64,000 bases of DNA. Source: Adiantum capillus-veneris. Its lineage: Eukaryota; Streptophyta; Polypodiopsida; Polypodiales; Pteridaceae. The stretch is taken from positions 122,351,970-122,415,969 of the forward strand of contig CM043962.1 in NCBI GenBank assembly GCA_014529385.2, in the 5' to 3' direction. The notes beneath the pieces were generated by a model. It was not told the origin of the DNA. It ran no database searches and saw nothing but the letters and a program-made list of their open reading frames with translations. Shown in pieces: positions 47,807-57,839 of the stretch. Position 1 is the first letter of the stretch. Each line of letters opens with the position of its first letter. Position numbers and translations under genes: made by a program.

Positions 47807-48945
47807 AGACATCCTACGCATAGAATGTCTCAGGGCCTCTTTTGCAAGCCAAACTCAATATCTCACCTCATACACAGCTTCTGCATAGCTTATACATGCT
47901 AGCCATCAAGTTTCATCACATTTGGACAAGAGTTGACCTCATATGCATAAAAACAAACGGAAAGTCAGAGCATAGAGGCAATAAAGGGTCAGAGATCTAC
48001 CAAACTAGTCCAAATCACATGAAACTTGCACAATATACTCATTATCACATTGCCAAGCTAACTGTGGAGTCAGACATGAAAAAATAGTGAAATAGCCATC
48101 CTACGCGTAGGATGTCTAAATGCCCTATTTGACCTCCAGTTGGTGTTTTTTGAGTTCCACATATCTTTATAACATCTTCACAAGCTCATATATCAAATTT
48201 CAAGCTAGACCCATCACATTTGGCCCCCAAAACCTCAAAGATGCACTTTTTTGAGCCTAAAAACACTAAAGATGCTCCTAACAACACCAATGCTTATCCA
48301 AATCAAAATCTAAGAACAGGGCCATGTTCTACATGCTAAGGGCTACCCACAGAACCAAAATCAAGTCATTCTGAGATAAGAGACATACTACGCGTAGGAT
48401 GTCTCCAGGGTCATATTGACCTTCTGTACAGGAGTTGACATCATGGGAGTCTTTTACATGGTATAAGAAGCATACATATCAAATTTCAGTCCAATTGGAT
48501 ATTATTTGCCCATCCATATAGGACATCCTACCCATTTTGTGAGCCAAAAGCCTAAATCTGCTCAAAATTGCACTTTTTGATGTCCAAACCAAATTCCAAG
48601 TACATAGCCATATTGCACATGTTAAGGGCCACAAGCTCGGGGGGTTCACTATGAGTAAAACTACCATATCACGTGCGTTCAAGACATGTTTGTAAAACCC
48701 CTTATCTGTGAGTTTTGTTAGGAATATATTGTACCCTTTTCTTTTGCAATCTGTAAGTTTTTATCAAATTTGAAAATATAATTTCCTTCTGTATATATAT
48801 TTCTGTAAGTTTCAAGAACTTTAAATACCCTTCTGTTGAACTCACGTGATAGGTTACATTTTTCTTAGGTGACCTCCCCGGGGCCACAAGCATGTCAAGT
48901 TTCATCAAAATCAGAAGAAGTAGACATACTACGCGTAGGATGTCT
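47807..48945. repeat. Right palindrome-bearing tandem array
   Basis: 24-bp palindrome copies at 47807, 48094, 48381 and 48922 (core ACATCCTACGCGTAGGATGT or a one-base variant), with a half copy at 48531. Spacing is 287 and 287 bp. The last gap is 541 bp, but is 286 bp once the MITE and its target duplication (255 bp) are removed. Units 2 and 3 align over shared blocks such as GCACTTTTTTGAG/GCACTTTTTGATG and a following CATGYTAAGGGCYAC. Confidence 0.9.
48636..48882. mobile_element. MITE copy 2, inside the palindrome array
   Basis: 247 bp, ends CTCGGGGGGTTCAC and GTGACCTCCCCGGG, flanked by GCCACAAG at 48628-48635 and 48883-48890 (perfect 8-bp duplication). About 90 percent identical to 23126-23376. 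Removing it restores the array period. Confidence 0.92.
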
Positions 48946-49057
48946 ACATGCTTATTTTTCAGCCAAAAACTTACTGTGGGCACATGCATGGCTTCCCTAG
49001 TCCCTTTTGAGTTCTTATTTCAATTTTCACGTCATTTGGGTATTCAGAACTCAGTTT

Positions 49058-49334
49058 TGTTGAAGATGATGAAACAGGAAACAGAAGCAAGACAACAACT
49101 TAGAGTAGGAAGAAGATGGAGAAGGAGAAGACACAGAGCTTGCGTACGAGATCTCTGTAGTCTATCTCTCTGTATTGGAATAATAGTGTATACAAAATCA
49201 GAGCTACAAAGCTTATATGAAACCCTAAGAGATAAGGTGTCCTTTCACACCAGGTGTCCAGGGGGAAAAACCTAGTGGGAGAAAAGTGCCCCTGGTGAAG
49301 CGCGTATACACACTAACACTACTACATGTCTACA
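49058..49334 (-). repeat. Copia 3' LTR (left)
   Basis: 277 bp, TGTTGAAG to TCTACA on the + strand. Differs from the right LTR at four sites. Confidence 0.97.
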
Positions 49335-49347
49335 AATCCCCCCTGTA
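49335..49347 (-). other. Copia polypurine tract
   Basis: TACAGGGGGGATT on the minus strand, directly before the 3' LTR. Confidence 0.85.
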
Positions 49348-49381
49348 GTGATAGTGTGAATCCGTACAAGGTAGGATATCA

Positions 49382-52300
49382 TCATGTGTATGAGAGTAAG
49401 CCCAAAGCTTTTCGGAAAGCTTCAAACTTTTCTCGTGATAACACCTTCGTAAATAGATCTGCAATGTTATCCTGTGTAGGACAATGAGTTAGTGTGATCT
49501 CCCCTGCATGTAGCCTTTCCCTGACATAGTGGTAGTGAACCTCTATGTGCTTTGTTCTTGCATGAAATACTGGATTCCTTGCAACTGCCATAGCACTCTG
49601 ACTGTCAGTGAAAATGGTAGTGGGTGCCTGTTGACACTCACAAAGATCTGCCAATAACCTGTGTATCCATACACAATCAACTGTTGCCGTGAAAGCTGCC
49701 CTGTACTCAGCTTCACAAGTTGATGTAGCCATTGTGGGTTGCTTCTTGCTTAGCCAAGATATACATGCATTTCCCAAGAAAAAACAATTGCCACTTGTGG
49801 AATGTCGTGTGTCAAAATCACCAGCCCAATCTGAATCGCTGTAACCAAGAAGTTGCATAGAACTGTGCTTTCCATATATATCCTCCCTTGGAAAGAACAT
49901 GGCAAGATTAGGGGTACCTGAAAGGTAACGAAGTATGCGCTTCACAGCCTGCCAATGATGCATACCTGGGCTGTGCATAAATCTGCTTGCTTGTGAAACC
50001 CCAAATTGAATGTCTGGACAAGTGTTGCCTGCCAAATATATCAAGCAACCAACCGCTGCTGCATAAGTATGGACATCAAAAGGTTCTCTAGCATCGTGTA
50101 TGCTCAACTTTGATCCAGTTTCTACAGGTGTAGAGATTGGTTTACAACTTTGCATACCAAACTTGTCCAAAATTTTATGCAAATATTTTGCCTGCAACAT
50201 GTATATTCCATCCTCTGATTGCACAAACTGAATACCCAAGTAATAATGTAGCAAACCAAGATTAGACATCTCAAAGGTTTTTCTCAAAGCATCTTTAAAC
50301 GCTTCAATTTCATCTGCAGTATTTCCTGTAAGAAGCATATCATCCACATAAAGTGTTAGCATAATGAGAACTCCATCTCTCTTTTTGACATACAAAGTAC
50401 TTTCTGTTGGACTATTCTGAAATCCCTGGCCAATCAAATAAGTATGTATCTTCTCATACCATGCTCTTGGAGCCTGTTTGAGACCATACAAAGCTTTACA
50501 CAATCTACATACCTTTTGCTCTTGACCTTTTACAACAAAACCACTTGGTTGACTTACATAAACTTCTTCCTGAAAATCACCATTCAAAAAATCAATTTTG
50601 ATATTCAACTGATGCACTTTCCAACCATGATGAGCAGCAATTGCAACTAGTGATCTAACTGTGGACGCACGAGAAGTAGGAGCAAAGGTTTCATCATAAT
50701 CTATGCCTTTCTGTTGCGCATAGCCTTTTGCTACAAGCCTTGCTTTGTACCTGTCAACAGTACCATCTTGTTTCCTTTTTACCTTAAAAACCCACTTTGT
50801 ACCAATAGGCTTTTTACCTGTAGGCAAGTCCACTAGATCCCATGTATGATTCTTATGAATAGAATCAATTTCTTGCTGCATAGCATCTTTCCACTGAACA
50901 CACTCTAAAGCTTGTTCAAATGAATCAGGCTCATCTGCATCACAAAGAGTGCTAAAGCAAGCCAAATCTACTTGCTCTCTGCCAAAAGTAGTACGAGCAT
51001 GTGTTTTTCGTGGCAACGGTGCATCCAACTTGCTATCCTGCAAAGTTTTTTGCACCCATTTAGGCAAGGTTCTTTCTTCCTTGAGAACTTCTTGCTCGTC
51101 ACGCACAATTTCCTCTATATCATGAGGTGTCACATGCTGATCAAAAGATTGATCAAGATTATCAACCTGTTGTGATTCTTGATTCTCCACAAAAGAAGGA
51201 AGAAAACCTTCAAATACATCATGTGTCTGCATATGAGGTACATCAAAAGCAACCATAGGTTGAGCATTAGTTTCTGCAAAAATTACATCACGACTTTCAA
51301 GAATCTTGTTTGTAGCAGGATTGTAAAGTCTATAACCTTTACTTCCACTACTGTACCCCACAAATATACATTTGATTGCCTTATCATCAAGCTTCCCACG
51401 TAACTGCTGAGGGATGTGAGCATAAGCAAGACAACCAAAAACACGAAGATAACCGACTGAAGGTTTTCTGTCATACCAAGCTTCATATGGAGTAATGGTC
51501 TTCAAGGCACGAGTAGGACACCTATTCAAAACATGTGCTGCACAAGCAACTGCCTCCATCCATAGCTTATGAGGCAAACTCTTAGCCTTGAGCATACATC
51601 TAGCTGTCTCCATTAAAGACCTGTTCTTCCTTTCTGCAACACCATTCTGTTGTGGTGTGTATGGCATAGTGCATTCGTGTTTAATGCCCTTCTTTCCCAA
51701 AAAATCCTTAAATGCACCTGACATGTATTCACCTCCTCGATCGGTACGACGAGTCTTTACTTTGCAACCTGTTTCATTTTCAACCATGGCGACATAATGT
51801 TGAAAAACTGCAAACACATCTGACTTTGCTTTGAGTGGATACACCCAACAAAACCTAGAAAAGTCATCAATGAAGGTCACAAAATAAAGGCTGTTTCCTA
51901 TAGATGGCGTCCTCATAGGACCACATACATCACTGTGTACAAGCTGCAACTTTCGTGTCCCTCTAACTGAACCATCCTGCAAAAATGCAAATCTGTGCAT
52001 CTTTCCAAGAACGCAACCTTCACATACATGTCTTGGTGGCATCTCCAATAAAGACAAATCATGCACCATATTATGACGTTGTAAAGTCATCAAACTGCCA
52101 TAACTAACATGCCCAAATCTAGCATGCCACAACTCAGCATCCTGCATGGCCTGAGTCTTTGTTTCTGCAATACATACCTGAATCTGCTTTTCATAACGAT
52201 CTAGCACAAATAGTCCATTTTCCAGCGTACCTGTAGTGATAAGAGAATAACCATTCTCTGGATCTCGTACAACACATCTGTCATCCTTAAAAATGACCCG

Positions 52301-52801
52301 CAGACCATTTTTTGCAAGAGAGGATACAGACAACAAATTCTTCTTGATCCCTGGAATATATAAGACATCTGGCAAGCATAAATCTGAACCATCTGAAATG
52401 GTAATCAAAATCTTACCAACGCCTTTGATTGGATAAGAAGCATTATTTGCACATGTCACCTTCTTTCCTGCTGGAGCTGCATCCAATGAACAAAACAAAT
52501 CCTTCCTTGAAGTAATATGCCTGGATGCACCACTATCAAAGTACCAAATCATTTGTGTCTTGTCAACATTGTAAGAAGAAAAATCTGAACATACTACGAA
52601 AGCATAAGAATCCTGCACAAAGTTTGTAGACTCTTCTTTAGCTGTAGAAGAATCACCAGAAGCTGAAACAACCAAACTTGACTCTTTCTTTTTTTCTTTA
52701 GCAATTCTCTTTTTACACTCACTAATGTAGTGACCAGGTTTCTTGCAGTAGTGACATTTACCTTTCTTCTTGGACTTGTCGGAATCACCTTTAGACTTCT
52801 C
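49382..52801 (-). CDS. Copia pol (protease, integrase, RT, RNase H)
   Basis: The frame is continuous with gag except for the UGA at 52802-52804. Directly after the stop comes a CCHC knuckle (CHYCKKPGHYISEC). The first Met is at 52675; positions below count from it. Protease DSGASRHI at 47. Integrase zinc domain H184, H189, C218 and C221. Triad D249, D312 and E348 (VHSDVCGP, TDRGGEY, NGVAERK). RT 620-860 with YVDD at 776-779; the motif A Asp is Asn (HQLNIKIDFLNG, N691; the family has LDVKTAFLNG). RNase H has D947, E988 and D1024. Full length for the family. The Asn in motif A should abolish polymerase activity, so the copy is probably inactive despite the open frame. Confidence 0.93.
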   Translation of the reverse strand, partial: EKSKGDSDKSKKKGKCHYCKKPGHYISECKKRIAKEKKKESSLVVSASGDSSTAKEESTNFVQDSYAFVVCSDFSSYNVDKTQMIWYFDSGASRHITSRKDLFCSLDAAPAGKKVTCANNASYPIKGVGKILITISDGSDLCLPDVLYIPGIKKNLLSVSSLAKNGLRVIFKDDRCVVRDPENGYSLITTGTLENGLFVLDRYEKQIQVCIAETKTQAMQDAELWHARFGHVSYGSLMTLQRHNMVHDLSLLEMPPRHVCEGCVLGKMHRFAFLQDGSVRGTRKLQLVHSDVCGPMRTPSIGNSLYFVTFIDDFSRFCWVYPLKAKSDVFAVFQHYVAMVENETGCKVKTRRTDRGGEYMSGAFKDFLGKKGIKHECTMPYTPQQNGVAERKNRSLMETARCMLKAKSLPHKLWMEAVACAAHVLNRCPTRALKTITPYEAWYDRKPSVGYLRVFGCLAYAHIPQQLRGKLDDKAIKCIFVGYSSGSKGYRLYNPATNKILESRDVIFAETNAQPMVAFDVPHMQTHDVFEGFLPSFVENQESQQVDNLDQSFDQHVTPHDIEEIVRDEQEVLKEERTLPKWVQKTLQDSKLDAPLPRKTHARTTFGREQVDLACFSTLCDADEPDSFEQALECVQWKDAMQQEIDSIHKNHTWDLVDLPTGKKPIGTKWVFKVKRKQDGTVDRYKARLVAKGYAQQKGIDYDETFAPTSRASTVRSLVAIAAHHGWKVHQLNIKIDFLNGDFQEEVYVSQPSGFVVKGQEQKVCRLCKALYGLKQAPRAWYEKIHTYLIGQGFQNSPTESTLYVKKRDGVLIMLTLYVDDMLLTGNTADEIEAFKDALRKTFEMSNLGLLHYYLGIQFVQSEDGIYMLQAKYLHKILDKFGMQSCKPISTPVETGSKLSIHDAREPFDVHTYAAAVGCLIYLAGNTCPDIQFGVSQASRFMHSPGMHHWQAVKRILRYLSGTPNLAMFFPREDIYGKHSSMQLLGYSDSDWAGDFDTRHSTSGNCFFLGNACISWLSKKQPTMATSTCEAEYRAAFTATVDCVWIHRLLADLCECQQAPTTIFTDSQSAMAVARNPVFHARTKHIEVHYHYVRERLHAGEITLTHCPTQDNIADLFTKVLSREKFEAFRKALGLLSYT

Positions 52802-53563
52802 TCAAGACTGTCCTGCACCAGACTTGGAGTAATGAGCACTCTCTTTACACTTGTTTTTGTTCTGTACAACAAGAGCATGATCCATACCATCCACCTGTAT
52901 AGACTTGTTCTTACGTGATTGATCCTCCTGCAATAGCAAAGCCACTAACTCTTCAAAATGAAGAGGCTCAGGATTGGCTCGCAAAGACAGAGTCAAAGAA
53001 GTCTGAAAAGTCAAATAAGATGGTGGTAGTGAATTGAGTGTTTTGGAAACCAAGTCCTTCTCTGGAATCACTTCATCAATGCTAAGAAATTGCTCTTTAA
53101 GATCCCTGATTTTTGTAAGATGCTCGACAATATCGTCACCTTCGTCCATCTGTATTTTGTCAAGTTGTTTCTTCAAAAACTCTATTCTGGCAGCGTTTCT
53201 TCCTCCAAATATAGCTTGCAGAGTGTTCCAAGCATCCTCAGAAGTTCTGCAAGATCTGATATGTGGTGTGATTGTCCTCTTTATGGTTAAGGCAATCACA
53301 ACCATAGCTTGTGCATCTTTAGTATCCCATCTCTTTTGCTCTGGAGTGACTTGTGAGGGTCGTGCACCAACAGCTGCACCACGACCAGGCGTGGCAAGTG
53401 CAATGCTAACTGGACGAACTTCATCTTCAGATACATAATCCCACAATCCTTTACCAACCAAAACATTTTTGGCCATAAAAGACCAAAGAGAATAGTTGGT
53501 ACCATCCAATTTGTCTTCGGATGTAAATGCAACAAAAATATCTTTCTCCGTAGATTGAGCCAT
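52802..53563 (-). CDS. Copia gag
   Basis: ATG at 53563 (MAQSTEKDIFVAFTSEDKLD) followed by the Copia gag core: GTNYSLWSFMAKNVLVGKGL, FGGRNAARIEFLKKQLDKIQ and LNSLPPSYLTFQTSLTLSLR. 253 codons to a UGA at 52802-52804. The zinc knuckle lies just beyond the stop in the same frame, so the UGA truncates gag before its RNA-binding end. It sits in a TCT-TGA-GAG context and could be a CGA to TGA change. Readthrough would rejoin gag and pol, but nothing else supports that. Confidence 0.92.
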   Translation of the reverse strand: MAQSTEKDIFVAFTSEDKLDGTNYSLWSFMAKNVLVGKGLWDYVSEDEVRPVSIALATPGRGAAVGARPSQVTPEQKRWDTKDAQAMVVIALTIKRTITPHIRSCRTSEDAWNTLQAIFGGRNAARIEFLKKQLDKIQMDEGDDIVEHLTKIRDLKEQFLSIDEVIPEKDLVSKTLNSLPPSYLTFQTSLTLSLRANPEPLHFEELVALLLQEDQSRKNKSIQVDGMDHALVVQNKNKCKESAHYSKSGAGQS

Positions 53564-53946
53564 ACTGTGGATGCACACAAGAGAGCAAAAGAACCTCCAA
53601 GAGATTCACAAATCTCCTCTCCAATCCAAGCAAAACTCTACACAAAATCTTAGCACAAAGCTAAGACAAGCTGCTTCCCAAAAGAACTGTTTACCTGAAG
53701 AAAATCTCTCAAAAAGCACACCCTCTTGATCTAAACGCCTCCGAAAAGTAACTTATGCTACGCTGCTCAGAACAAAATTCTGAGGGCTCGAACGGCTTCG
53801 AAAGGGGGGTAAAACCGCATGTCACCTGCTCAGAATACTCTCGGAACGTCAAGGATGCTCCCACGAGCAAATTTTCCAAAAACTGCCTGAAAACTGCGAT
53901 TGCGCGCGCGGACGCGAAAACGCAAGAAGAGGCTCTGGAAATCACC

Positions 53947-53960
53947 TTGCTCTGATACCA
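53947..53960 (-). other. Copia primer-binding site
   Basis: TGGTATCAGAGCAA on the minus strand, two bases after the 5' LTR. Confidence 0.93.
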
Positions 53961-53962
53961 AT

Positions 53963-54239
53963 TGTTGAAGATGATGAAACAGGAAACAGAAGGAAGACAA
54001 CAACTCAGAGTAGGAAGAAGATGGAGAAGGAGAAGACACAGAGCTTGCGTACGAGATCTCTGTAGTCTATCTCTCTGTATTGGAATAATAGTGTATACAA
54101 AATCAGAGCTACAAAGCTTATATGAAACCCTAAGAGATAAGGTGTCCTTTCACACCAGGTGTCCAGGGGGAAAAACCCAGTGGGAGAAAAGTGCCCCTGG
54201 TGAAGCGCATATACACACTAACACTACTACATGTCTACA
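53963..54239 (-). repeat. Copia 5' LTR (right)
   Basis: 277 bp. A TATA-like CATATAAG lies on its minus strand near 54116-54123. Confidence 0.97.
54116..54123 (-). promoter_or_regulatory. Candidate TATA box of the Copia LTR
   Basis: CATATAAG on the minus strand inside the 5' LTR, upstream of gag. Confidence 0.35.
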
Positions 54240-54300
54240 AGTTTACAAGCAAATCTGTGAAAAAAATGCTAACTTTGGACTACTGAGTGCAGCAGGATCC

Positions 54301-57300
54301 ATGGCAGCTACAATGTCGCCTGCAAAGAAGAAGAGGATGGCTATCAAGGACTACTTAGAAGAAGTGGAGCCTTTTGTTATCCCAGAGGGAACCATGAAGC
54401 CCACAAGCACTTGGATTCAAGATGACCTACTAGAAGCCAATGATCTGAGAATCTACCAAGGAGTGTTTAAAGATCCGGAGGGAAATGCAGTGGAGCTACC
54501 CATGATCCCTCAAGAGCTCAATGAATTTTTCAGGAGCAAGATGGGGGACTACTTGGAGAAACTAGATCTCCATCATTACTTTGAAGCCTTGCCAGCAGGG
54601 ATTGATGTTAAAAGAGTGGAAATTTGTCAACACAATCAAAGAGAACGGCATAGCCAGAGTTACAGATCTGCAAGGCAAGTCTAATAAGATGATTGTCATC
54701 ACAGAGGAGGTGGTGGCAGCAGCAGCACTTGACCTCTCTAATGCAGGAGACAGTGTGACTAAGAGGCGGGATGAAATTAAGGTCTACTTAGAGAAGAAAA
54801 ATAACTATACATTTGAAGATATTGCAAACCCGAAGGTGGCCATCATGAGCCAATTATACAATCAGTACTTCCACATGTGTACCAAGCGGCCACAGAAATA
54901 CAGGATGCCACTTGGAGCTATTTCCACCACTTTCACTTGGGCGATGCAGAAGAGCCGCCCGAGGGAGATAGACTATGCTGCTTACATTCACTACAACCTT
55001 GTGAGAATGGGGACCAAAAATCCCATTTATATTGTGTCTGGTGAGTTGATAACCAAAGTCATCTATGGAGCATTGGATGCCAAGGGAAATTGGCCTCTAC
55101 CTCCCTCCTAAAATGATTGGCTCAAGCTGAAGGAAGACAAAGAAGAAGAGCCTCCTAAGGCTCCAAGGGTAGCCACAAGGTTGAAGCGCCGTTTAGAGAC
55201 AGTGCCAGAAGAGCCGCCAGAGCCCAAGAAGGGGAAGAAAGCAACTCTACAGGTGCCAGTAAAGGAAACAAAGTCACAGAAAGCAGCAAGGATGGAAAGA
55301 CTAATGGAGAGTTTCAGAGCTGAGAGGATGCTAAAAGGGGATCTAAGCAAATTATGGAAGCCCTCACTTTGAGGCTATGTCTGGATCTTCTCGAAGGACT
55401 AAAAGGGATCGCTTTGAAGATTATATAAAGAATTTTGAGATCTTAGATGCTACAACTGAGAATATCCCAAACATACCTTTTACCGAAGAAGAAGTTGATG
55501 ATGTGAGACGATAGCTGCCTACTGAAAGAGCAGGAAAATGCAGAAAGAGAGAGGAAAACAAAGGCTGATCGGGACTTCAAGAAGAAGCAACCAACCCCAC
55601 CATCAAGTCGAGAATCTAGCCTCCACGATCACCACCTCCTCTTAGTCCTCCTCAACCTCTACAGATTGGGGAGTTAATTAAATCTGAGAAGCTGCAAGTC
55701 TCTAAGAAAGAACAGGACAAAGAGAAAGAGTCTGAACCAGAGCTAGAGAAGCCAGATCCAGAAGCAAAAAACTATAGAATATTCCTTGATCTACTAGCTG
55801 CTGGATACTCTCGAGAAGAGGCAGCTCATGTAGCTTTTCAATTGTCTAGCACTAGACCCAAAGAATATATGCTGAGCCCTCGATTGGTGGAGTTGAAGGA
55901 AATGGCCACATATACAATGGATTTACAGCCACAAGCCAATGATTTGGATGAGGTGATGCAAAGACTCACTGGGCTCAAAGCAAGGTCTATGGTCACTGAG
56001 ACTGAGTGTGATAATCTCAAAGTAAGCCGAGGTGGACTCACTGCAAAAGCAGGACCAAGAGAACACACAGAAGCAAGCTAAGCTGCAAGATGATCTGGAC
56101 GCTGCACTAAAAAGATGCCAAGAGCTGGAAAGTCAGAGTCAGGCAACAGACCAAAAGCTTCAAAAAGCAGATGAGGAGTATAAGAAAATCAGCAAATCAC
56201 TGACGGATGTGGAGAAAGAAAGGGACAACTTGACACTCCAGCTTGCCGATGAGTCCAAAGAAGTGGAGACTTTGAGGAATGCCAATGAAAAAGCTGAGCT
56301 AGAACATGAGGCTAGACAAGACGAAGTTATAGAGATAAAATATCAAATAAAAGTGAAAGATCAGACAATCCAGAGGCTAAGGGCATCTCCGGGTAGAGTT
56401 AGAGCCGCGCCCTCAACTAGCACTACTTCAGAGAAGAATATGTATGAAGAACAGATGAAGGAACTCCAAAAAGAGTTGACACTAGAGAAGAGACAAAGAT
56501 TGATGCTAGCCAGGGCTCCCTAGTGATGCAAAGACATTTAGAGGATGAGAACAAGGCCATGAGAGATGAGCTATCAGCCTTGAAAAAGAAGATGGACGAG
56601 GATCTCAAGAAGATGCAAACTGAGAATGAAGACACCAAGAAGAAGCTAGAAGAGGTTGAGAAAGCCAATGCTGAATTGAACGACCTTTTAGTGACCATGG
56701 GGGATCAAGCTGAACAGGAAAAGAAAGGATATCAAAAGCAGATTGATGAGCTAAAAGGCCAACAACAGACTGAAGAGACACAATTGAGCACAGGGCCAGC
56801 AACTATGGAAGGAATTGATATAGACAATGTGTCAAATCTAGTGGACACAACAATGCAAGAGGACATCCTTGTGGGACCATCCCAAGAGCCCCGGGATCTG
56901 ACACAAGAAGAAGAAGACAATCTACAAAGGGCAATAGAAGCGGCCATAAAAGACACCGCCAAAGAAGCAATGCAGTGGGAGCAGAGGATATTGAATTCTA
57001 TGACCATTCACAAATTAGATGCAAATGTCGTTCGACATGAATGGCTACAACCCTCTCTCCCATATCCTCTTCTCAAGTATGAAGCTGCTACACTAAACAA
57101 GAGGATTAAAGAGGAGCCATAGTGCCACTATACAAAGAAGATATCACCAAACCAGAAGGGGTTAAGCTTATTGTGGGCTCTCAGCCAAAATGGAGGAAGG
57201 CATGGCTAACTAAATACCCACAGTATTTAGTACATTTGGTAGAGGCGCCTAAAATAATCAGAGACAACCTTAGCTTTTGCCTCTACCAAGGATGCGAACC

Positions 57301-57322
57301 TAGAAAGAACAAGAACTGCTGA
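54301..57322 (+). pseudogene. Downstream accessory frame: globular domain plus coiled coil
   Basis: ATG at 54301 (MAATMSPAKKKRMAIKDYLE). The first part changes frame near 54610 and continues KEWKFVNTIKENGIARVTDL to SRPREIDYAAYIHYNLVRMG and GELITKVIYGALDAKGNW, stopping at a TAA (55109). A basic/Pro-rich part follows (EEPPEPKKGKKATLQVPVKE). Two long frames (56032-56523 and 56523-57122) encode an uninterrupted coiled coil (LKKKMDEDLKKMQTENEDTK). A C-terminal piece (57122-57322) ends it. The globular part loosely resembles the env-position or plant transposon domain after pol in Athila-like elements (inference). No transmembrane segment is evident. Function unknown. Confidence 0.55.
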
Positions 57323-57839
57323 AGAAAAGACACCCCACGTGGCTCAACTACCCAAAGCTGCCAGGCTTGAAGGCAGGTGAGAGAATGAGTGAGCAATGCA
57401 TGGTGAAAACCCTAACGGGCGCCATTAAATTGTTCACTGGCTCGCCTGACCTCTCTTGCATTATGCTCAGGAAGATATGTAAACGAAATTATCGATGCCA
57501 ACTCAATATACAACGTACGGTATACTTGCCAAGTGATGCCTTTCCATGGTCAACAAATGACCATGGTCATGGTAGGAGAGGACAAGAACGAAGACAACAC
57601 ACTCTTTCATGTTTGGATGCGACAAGAAGATATCATCAACAACGGGCAAGGCAACGTACCTCCAACATAAGAGAGCAGTGCCATCAACATGACGGACACT
57701 TTTTCCCTCTCATAGACGCTCAAAATGAGGAGCAGGTCCCGTATGTTCATGACACATCACTTGGAGGAATTGCTTGCATTCTACATGCCTATTCATGTAT
57801 ACAAGGTGTTCACCCTTCCATGCTACCATTGATACATGT

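Larger units (their letters stand above)
49058..54239 (-). mobile_element. Ty1/Copia element, nearly intact, minus strand
   Basis: 5182 bp with 277-bp LTRs that differ at four positions. Perfect 5-bp target duplication AGTTT (49053-49057 and 54240-54244), initiator-Met primer site, polypurine tract, and one gag-pol reading frame interrupted by a single UGA. It inserted into the region between the right palindrome array and the coiled-coil frame of the Tat-like element. The low LTR divergence makes it one of the youngest insertions here. Confidence 0.97.
34507..57322 (+). mobile_element. Very large Tat/Athila-like Ty3/Gypsy element with nested insertions
   Basis: 5' LTR 34507-35029, Asp-tRNA primer site, a 2 kb leader with a palindrome array, gag, protease, RT, RNase H, duplicated zinc module, integrase (to 45274) and tail. 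A 1.8 kb non-coding part, a second palindrome array and a globular plus coiled-coil frame (54301-57322) follow. A Copia element (49058-54239) and a MITE (48636-48882) are later insertions; without them the element spans about 17.4 kb. No 3' LTR is seen before the Helitron begins near 57480. That 46-57 kb belongs to the same element is inferred from orientation and the shared palindrome repeat family. Confidence 0.7.

Noticed and set aside
48531-48541. Palindrome array as a CRISPR array
   Set aside because: Repeats are 24 bp with roughly 260 bp of alignable sequence between them, not unique short spacers, and the DNA is plant nuclear with no cas genes.
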